From Exiguobacterium aurantiacum (GTDB taxonomy: Bacteria; Bacillota; Bacilli; Exiguobacteriales; Exiguobacteriaceae): a stretch of 64,000 nt of DNA. Below the pieces are notes generated by a model. That model worked only from the letters and a program-made list of their open reading frames with translations, was not told the origin of the DNA and did no database searches. Numbering within the stretch: position 1 is the stretch's first letter; every line of letters begins with the position of its first letter. The stretch lies in assembly GCF_024362205.1 (NCBI RefSeq), contig NZ_CP101462.1, positions 1,330,501 through 1,394,500 on the forward strand. Direction: 5' to 3'. The position numbers and the translations under genes are program-made. Of the stretch, positions 60,001 to 64,000 are shown one piece after another.

Positions 60001-62715
60001 ATGGAACAGACGAACGTATTAGACGCTTTCAAGTCTCGGACACAGTTCGAGGTCAATGGACAAGCGTACGATTTTTACCGGCTTAAAAAGCTTGAAGAAG
60101 AAGGGGTGACGGAACTTAGTCGACTTCCGTACTCGATTCGCGTATTGCTCGAATCTGTGCTTCGCCAACAGGATGGCCGCGCCATCACGAAAGAACATGT
60201 CGAGAACTTGGCTAAATGGGGTACTGCCGAAGTCTCGAAAGACATCGATGTTCCGTTCAAACCGGCTCGTGTCGTCCTTCAAGACTTTACGGGTGTGCCG
60301 ACGGTCGTTGACCTCGCCTCACTTCGTAAGGCGATGGCTGACCTTGGTGGAGACCCGAACAAAATCAATCCTGAAATCCCGGTTGACCTCGTCGTCGACC
60401 ACTCGGTCCAAGTCGATGCGTACGGTTTTGCCGGCGCACTCATGAAAAACATGGACATCGAGTTCGAGCGTAACGAAGAGCGTTACAAGTTCTTGCGTTG
60501 GGCTCAAACGGCGTTCGACAACTATCGTGCCGTCCCACCTGCGACAGGAATCGTTCACCAAGTCAACTTGGAGTACTTGGCGTCGGTCGTCCTCGAGAAG
60601 AATGACGGAACGGGCAATGTCGCCTATCCAGACTCGCTCGTCGGAACGGACTCGCACACGACGATGATCAACGGTCTCGGCGTCCTCGGTTGGGGTGTCG
60701 GTGGAATCGAAGCCGAGGCGAGCATGCTCGGACAACCGTCTTACTTCCCGGTACCAGACGTCGTCGGCGTCAAAATCATCGGTGAAGTCAATCCGGGTGT
60801 CACGGCGACAGACGTCGCGCTTGTCGTCACAGAGATGCTTCGTAACGAGAAAGTCGTCGGCAAGTTCGTCGAGTTCTTCGGTCCATCGCTTCACACGATG
60901 CCGCTCTCGGACCGGGCCACGATCGCCAACATGGCGCCTGAATATGGCGCGACGTGTGGTTTCTTCCCAGTCGATACGGAGACGCTCAACTACATGCGTA
61001 CGACAGGTCGCCCAGAAGAATTGATCGACCTCGTCGAAGCCTACTCGAAAGCGAACGACTTGTTCTATACACCGGATCAAGCGGATCCTTCGTTCACGAA
61101 GACGCTCACGCTCGACTTGTCGAAAGTGCAACCGTCGCTTGCTGGACCGAAACGTCCACAAGACCGCATCAACTTATCAGACCTTCAGACGGCATTCGTC
61201 GACAGTGTGACGGCACCGGCCGGACACAGCGGCTTCGGTCTTGAAAAAGCCGAGCTTGAGAAAACGGCAGCTGTCAACTACACAGACGGCGCTGTCGACA
61301 TGCGCACAGGTGACGTCGCGATTGCAGCCATCACAAGCTGTACGAACACATCGAACCCATACGTCATGGTCGGAGCAGGACTTGTCGCGAAAAAAGCCGT
61401 CGAACGCGGTCTCACGGTTCCAAAATTCGTGAAGACGTCGCTCGCACCGGGCTCGAAAGTCGTTACCGACTACCTCGACAAAGCCGGTCTCACGCCGTAC
61501 CTCGACCAACTCGGTTTCAACACTGTCGGTTACGGATGTACGACATGTATCGGAAACTCGGGTCCACTCGACCGTGAAGTCGAAGAAGCGATCACATCGA
61601 ACGATTTGCTCGTCTCATCGGTCCTCTCGGGGAACCGTAACTTCGAAGGCCGCGTCCACCCGCTCGTGAAAGCGAACTTCTTGGCGTCACCGCCACTCGT
61701 CGTCGCGTACGCGCTCGCCGGATCGGTCAACTTCGACATCATGAACGAGTCGTTCGGAACGGATAAAGATGGCAACGAAGTCTTCTTCAAAGACATCTGG
61801 CCATCAAACGATGAAATCAAGATGGTCGTTCAAGACGTCGTCTCACCGGAAGCGTTCCGTAAAGAGTACGACACGGTGTTCACAGGGAACGAGCGTTGGA
61901 ACGCCCTCGACGTGCCAGAAGGCAACTTGTATGACTTCTCAGACGATTCGACGTATATCCAAAACCCGCCGTTCTTCGAAAACCTCGAGCCGGAAGCGGG
62001 CGTTGTCCATGCGTTGAACGGACTCCGCGTCATCGGGAAGTTTGCTGACTCGGTCACGACCGACCACATCTCACCAGCCGGAGCGTTCTCGAAAACGACA
62101 CCAGCTGGCCAATACCTTCAATCAAAAGGTGTCGCACCGCTCGACTTCAACTCGTATGGCTCACGCCGCGGGAACCACGAAGTCATGATGCGCGGTACGT
62201 TCGCGAACATCCGTATCCGTAACCAAGTCGCACCAGGCACTGAAGGCGGCTTCACGACGTACTGGCCGACGGGCGAAATCATGCCGATGTACGATGCGGC
62301 CATGAAGTACAAAGAGCAAGGCACAGGCCTCGTCGTCTTCGCTGGAAACGACTACGGCATGGGCTCGTCACGTGACTGGGCAGCCAAAGGAACGAACTTG
62401 CTCGGCATCCGTGCCGTCATCGCGCAAAGCTTCGAACGGATTCACCGCTCGAACCTCGTCATGATGGGCGTCTTGCCACTCCAGTTCATGGACGGGGAGT
62501 CAGCCGACTCACTCGGACTCACAGGCGAAGAAGCGATCGACATCCAAGTTGACGAATCGGTCCGCCCACGTGATATCCTGAACGTCAAAGCGACTCATGA
62601 GAACGGTACGGTGACCGAGTTCAAAGTCGTCGCTCGCTTCGATTCAGAAGTCGAGATCGATTACTACCGTCACGGTGGAATCTTGCAGATGGTCCTCCGT
62701 AACAAATTGAAGTAA
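60001..62715 (+). CDS. citB: Aconitate hydratase A
   Basis: Aconitase converts citrate to isocitrate in the TCA cycle; without its cluster the protein can bind iron-responsive RNA. The 904-residue protein has the [4Fe-4S] ligands Cys447 ('[11 protein letters not shown]') and Cys513/Cys516 ('[11 protein letters not shown]'), plus '[20 protein letters not shown]' and the C-terminal swivel domain with '[16 protein letters not shown]'. AAAGGGGG precedes ATG 60001. The upstream dyad and cre-like element point to control by CcpC and CcpA, as known for Bacillus citB. A terminator follows. Confidence 0.96.
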   Translation: MEQTNVLDAFKSRTQFEVNGQAYDFYRLKKLEEEGVTELSRLPYSIRVLLESVLRQQDGRAITKEHVENLAKWGTAEVSKDIDVPFKPARVVLQDFTGVPTVVDLASLRKAMADLGGDPNKINPEIPVDLVVDHSVQVDAYGFAGALMKNMDIEFERNEERYKFLRWAQTAFDNYRAVPPATGIVHQVNLEYLASVVLEKNDGTGNVAYPDSLVGTDSHTTMINGLGVLGWGVGGIEAEASMLGQPSYFPVPDVVGVKIIGEVNPGVTATDVALVVTEMLRNEKVVGKFVEFFGPSLHTMPLSDRATIANMAPEYGATCGFFPVDTETLNYMRTTGRPEELIDLVEAYSKANDLFYTPDQADPSFTKTLTLDLSKVQPSLAGPKRPQDRINLSDLQTAFVDSVTAPAGHSGFGLEKAELEKTAAVNYTDGAVDMRTGDVAIAAITSCTNTSNPYVMVGAGLVAKKAVERGLTVPKFVKTSLAPGSKVVTDYLDKAGLTPYLDQLGFNTVGYGCTTCIGNSGPLDREVEEAITSNDLLVSSVLSGNRNFEGRVHPLVKANFLASPPLVVAYALAGSVNFDIMNESFGTDKDGNEVFFKDIWPSNDEIKMVVQDVVSPEAFRKEYDTVFTGNERWNALDVPEGNLYDFSDDSTYIQNPPFFENLEPEAGVVHALNGLRVIGKFADSVTTDHISPAGAFSKTTPAGQYLQSKGVAPLDFNSYGSRRGNHEVMMRGTFANIRIRNQVAPGTEGGFTTYWPTGEIMPMYDAAMKYKEQGTGLVVFAGNDYGMGSSRDWAAKGTNLLGIRAVIAQSFERIHRSNLVMMGVLPLQFMDGESADSLGLTGEEAIDIQVDESVRPRDILNVKATHENGTVTEFKVVARFDSEVEIDYYRHGGILQMVLRNKLK

Positions 62716-62723
62716 ACCGACTG

Positions 62724-62755
62724 ACCTTCCTTTGAAAAAAGGAAGGTTTTTTTGG
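62724..62755 (+). terminator. Terminator after citB
   Basis: ACCTTCCTTT and AAAGGAAGGT pair around GAAA, followed by T6-7. Confidence 0.88.
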
Positions 62756-62822
62756 TGAATGTGCGAATATAAGGTGAGACGGTGCATAATATCGGGAAGA
62801 GAATGGTGAGAGGGGGGAGTGT

Positions 62823-63311
62823 ATGGAGCGACAAACGAAATCAGGTAAGAATTGGTGGCAACGGTTGACGCAAAAAGACGTAGTACCGGAGGAAGAGATT
62901 GACCTCACACTACCGCAGTTGCGCGAAGCCATCCATGAATATGAACAGACGTTGCCTAAAGGCGTCAATCGCACGGTCTTGCTTGACGAAGCGCAAGAAA
63001 TCAATTTGGCACGGCTGAAAAAACACTTGCCCGGAAAACCGAGACAGCGGTTTTATATGTCAAAAGAGACGTTTCATATCGTCCCTGAGGACGAGCGCGA
63101 ATTGGTCTATGAGATGGATCAAGTGCAACGGGCGCTCGATTTATACTTTGAACAAGAAAAAAAAATACCGTTTCGAAAATTTCAACAGACACTGCAATTG
63201 GATTTGACTCGATTACGCGAGGGCGGCTATTTGAAAGTACTGCCAAAACGGCCTTACTACGTCGTTGACGAGACGTTAATCGTATCCTTGGAACCGAAAT
63301 CGCCAGAGTGA
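62823..63311 (+). CDS. DUF3939-like protein of unknown function
   Basis: This 162-residue, soluble, basic-tailed protein has no signal or membrane segment. The order 'IDLTLPQLREAIHEYEQTLP', 'RFYMSKETFHIVPEDERELV', 'EMDQVQRALDLYF' and 'GGYLKVLPKRPYYVVDETL' matches what I recall of DUF3939 from Bacillales. This is from memory and should be treated as tentative. GAGGGGGGAG precedes ATG 62823. It is flanked by the citB terminator and its own terminator, so it is a single-gene unit. Confidence 0.6.
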   Translation: MERQTKSGKNWWQRLTQKDVVPEEEIDLTLPQLREAIHEYEQTLPKGVNRTVLLDEAQEINLARLKKHLPGKPRQRFYMSKETFHIVPEDERELVYEMDQVQRALDLYFEQEKKIPFRKFQQTLQLDLTRLREGGYLKVLPKRPYYVVDETLIVSLEPKSPE

Positions 63312-63336
63312 CGAAACCGGACCGTCACTCTTTTTG
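63305..63336 (+). terminator. Terminator after the DUF3939-like gene
   Basis: AGAGTGACG (63305-63313) pairs with CGTCACTCT (63323-63331), followed by T5. Confidence 0.88.
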
Positions 63337-63372
63337 TCGTCGCCGCATTTACATGCCAAGGGGTTGAGTCGG

Positions 63373-63399
63373 GTTTATAAACTATGTTACGGTGGGAAA
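63373..63399 (+). promoter_or_regulatory. Sigma-B-like promoter of the BCCT gene
   Basis: GTTTAT (63373-63378) and GGGAAA (63394-63399), 15 bases apart, resemble the general-stress sigma-B pattern GTTTAA-N12-15-GGGTAT. The -35 lies in the palindrome GTTTATAAAC (63373-63382). Confidence 0.45.
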
Positions 63400-63437
63400 C
63401 GTATATGAAAATAAGAAAATTGAATAGGAGTGAGATT

Positions 63438-64000
63438 ATGGAAAGAAAAAGCCAAGTGACGACCGTTTTCCTCGTTTCAGCCATTATCACGGTCTTGTTC
63501 ACGATTTGGGGAATCTTCCCTGAGCGCCTCCTTGGCAATGCCAGTCTCTTGAACGTGACGACAAAGCTGCAAGGGTGGCTCTCGAACGGGATGGGTTGGT
63601 TTTATTTACTCAGCGCGACTGGGATTTTACTCGTCGCCGTCTTTTTAGTCTTTTCAAGATTCGGCTCGATTCGACTCGGTAAAGATACGGACCGACCAGA
63701 ATTCAGTTATTTGACATGGTTCGCCATGTTGTTCAGTGCTGGAATGGGGATCGGCCTCATCTTCTGGGGAGCAGCAGAACCGTTGTCACATTTCCATGCA
63801 CCGCCGTTTGAGTCGCCGACGCCTGAAGGCGATGCGCGCACTGCGATGCGTTATTCATTCTTCCATTGGGGCTTCCACCCGTGGGCAATTTATGCGATGA
63901 TTGCGCTCGCCATCGCCTACTCGACGTTCCGTAAAGGTCGCCCGGCGACAATCGGGGAGACAATCGGGTCGATTGTCAATGATCGCTATGAACGTCCGGT
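63438..64000 (+). CDS. BCCT-family osmolyte transporter (OpuD-like), N-terminal part
   Basis: The gene runs off the right edge, leaving about 187 residues. It begins at ATG 63438 (AGGAG upstream) and shows four to five membrane segments. The family blocks are 'LTWFAMLFSAGMGIGLIFWG' (the glycine-rich TM3 motif of the sodium and substrate site) and 'AAEPLSHF', followed by 'RYSFFHWGFHPWAIYAMI'. BCCT proteins import glycine betaine, choline or carnitine against osmotic stress; the sodium-type GMGIG motif suggests betaine uptake like OpuD. A sigma-B-like promoter upstream fits osmotic induction. Confidence 0.88.
   Translation, partial: MERKSQVTTVFLVSAIITVLFTIWGIFPERLLGNASLLNVTTKLQGWLSNGMGWFYLLSATGILLVAVFLVFSRFGSIRLGKDTDRPEFSYLTWFAMLFSAGMGIGLIFWGAAEPLSHFHAPPFESPTPEGDARTAMRYSFFHWGFHPWAIYAMIALAIAYSTFRKGRPATIGETIGSIVNDRYERP

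Overview
This window looks like a chromosomal segment of a low-to-mid GC Firmicute of the order Bacillales. Gene order follows Bacillus subtilis block by block (xerD-deoB-punA-pdp; ypuF-scpA-scpB-rluB-resABC-resDE; ymfF-ymfH-ymfI-ymfK-ymfM-pgsA-cinA-recA-rny-ymdB-spoVS-tdh-kbl; hflX-ynbB-glnR-glnA; lexA-yneA-yneB-ynzC-tkt-yneF; ccdA-ccdC-yneK; citB). The base composition is richer in G+C than B. subtilis, the blocks are joined differently, and an RF3 gene is present. My best guess is Exiguobacterium or a close relative. This is an inference from synteny and protein similarity recalled from memory, not from a search.

Layout. 1-2.8 kb (minus strand): a HAD hydrolase cut by the window edge, a VOC protein, an MFS transporter and a ROK regulator. 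3.0-7.3 kb: xerD heading a nucleoside-catabolism operon. 7.4-10.9 kb: cyclophilin, a RibT-like protein, a DUF309 protein, the condensin partners ScpA/ScpB, and the pseudouridine synthase RluB. 11-17 kb: ResA/ResB/ResC for cytochrome c maturation and the redox sensor-regulator pair ResD/ResE. 17-28.5 kb: cobalamin adenosyltransferase, then the long ymfF-to-spoVS block with phosphatidylglycerophosphate synthase, RecA and RNase Y. 28.6-30.9 kb: threonine dehydrogenase and KBL, which convert threonine to glycine.

31-36 kb is the least conserved part. It holds a frameshifted ECF sigma factor with an intact anti-sigma partner, a tandem duplication of a 160-codon membrane protein in which one copy carries an in-frame stop, a DUF4256 gene, and a two-gene unit of unknown function whose first gene is also split by a stop codon. 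36-39 kb: an MFS transporter, a GNAT acetyltransferase, a small membrane protein and a degenerate tyrosine recombinase. 39-45 kb: hflX, ynbB, glnR-glnA and alkC. 45-50 kb: DUF2227, lexA and the divergent SOS genes, then tkt and yneF. 50-54 kb: a heterodimeric ABC exporter and a Spo0E-like phosphatase. 54-58 kb: ccdA-ccdC, an acetate-type symporter with its DUF485 partner, and yneK. 58-64 kb: prfC, aconitase, a DUF3939-like protein and a BCCT osmolyte transporter cut by the right edge.

Regulatory sites readable directly: LexA boxes at recA and between lexA and the yneA-position gene; a GlnR/TnrA box before glnR; an exact cre before the symporter operon; a CcpC-type dyad before citB; a sigma-B-like promoter before the BCCT gene; and an inverted repeat before resD. 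I found no tRNA, rRNA, CRISPR array, complete insertion sequence or prophage. I do not see a clearly new multi-gene system. The strongest unexplained signals are the cluster of three interrupted genes at 31-35.3 kb and the unknown gene pair at 34.4-35.8 kb.
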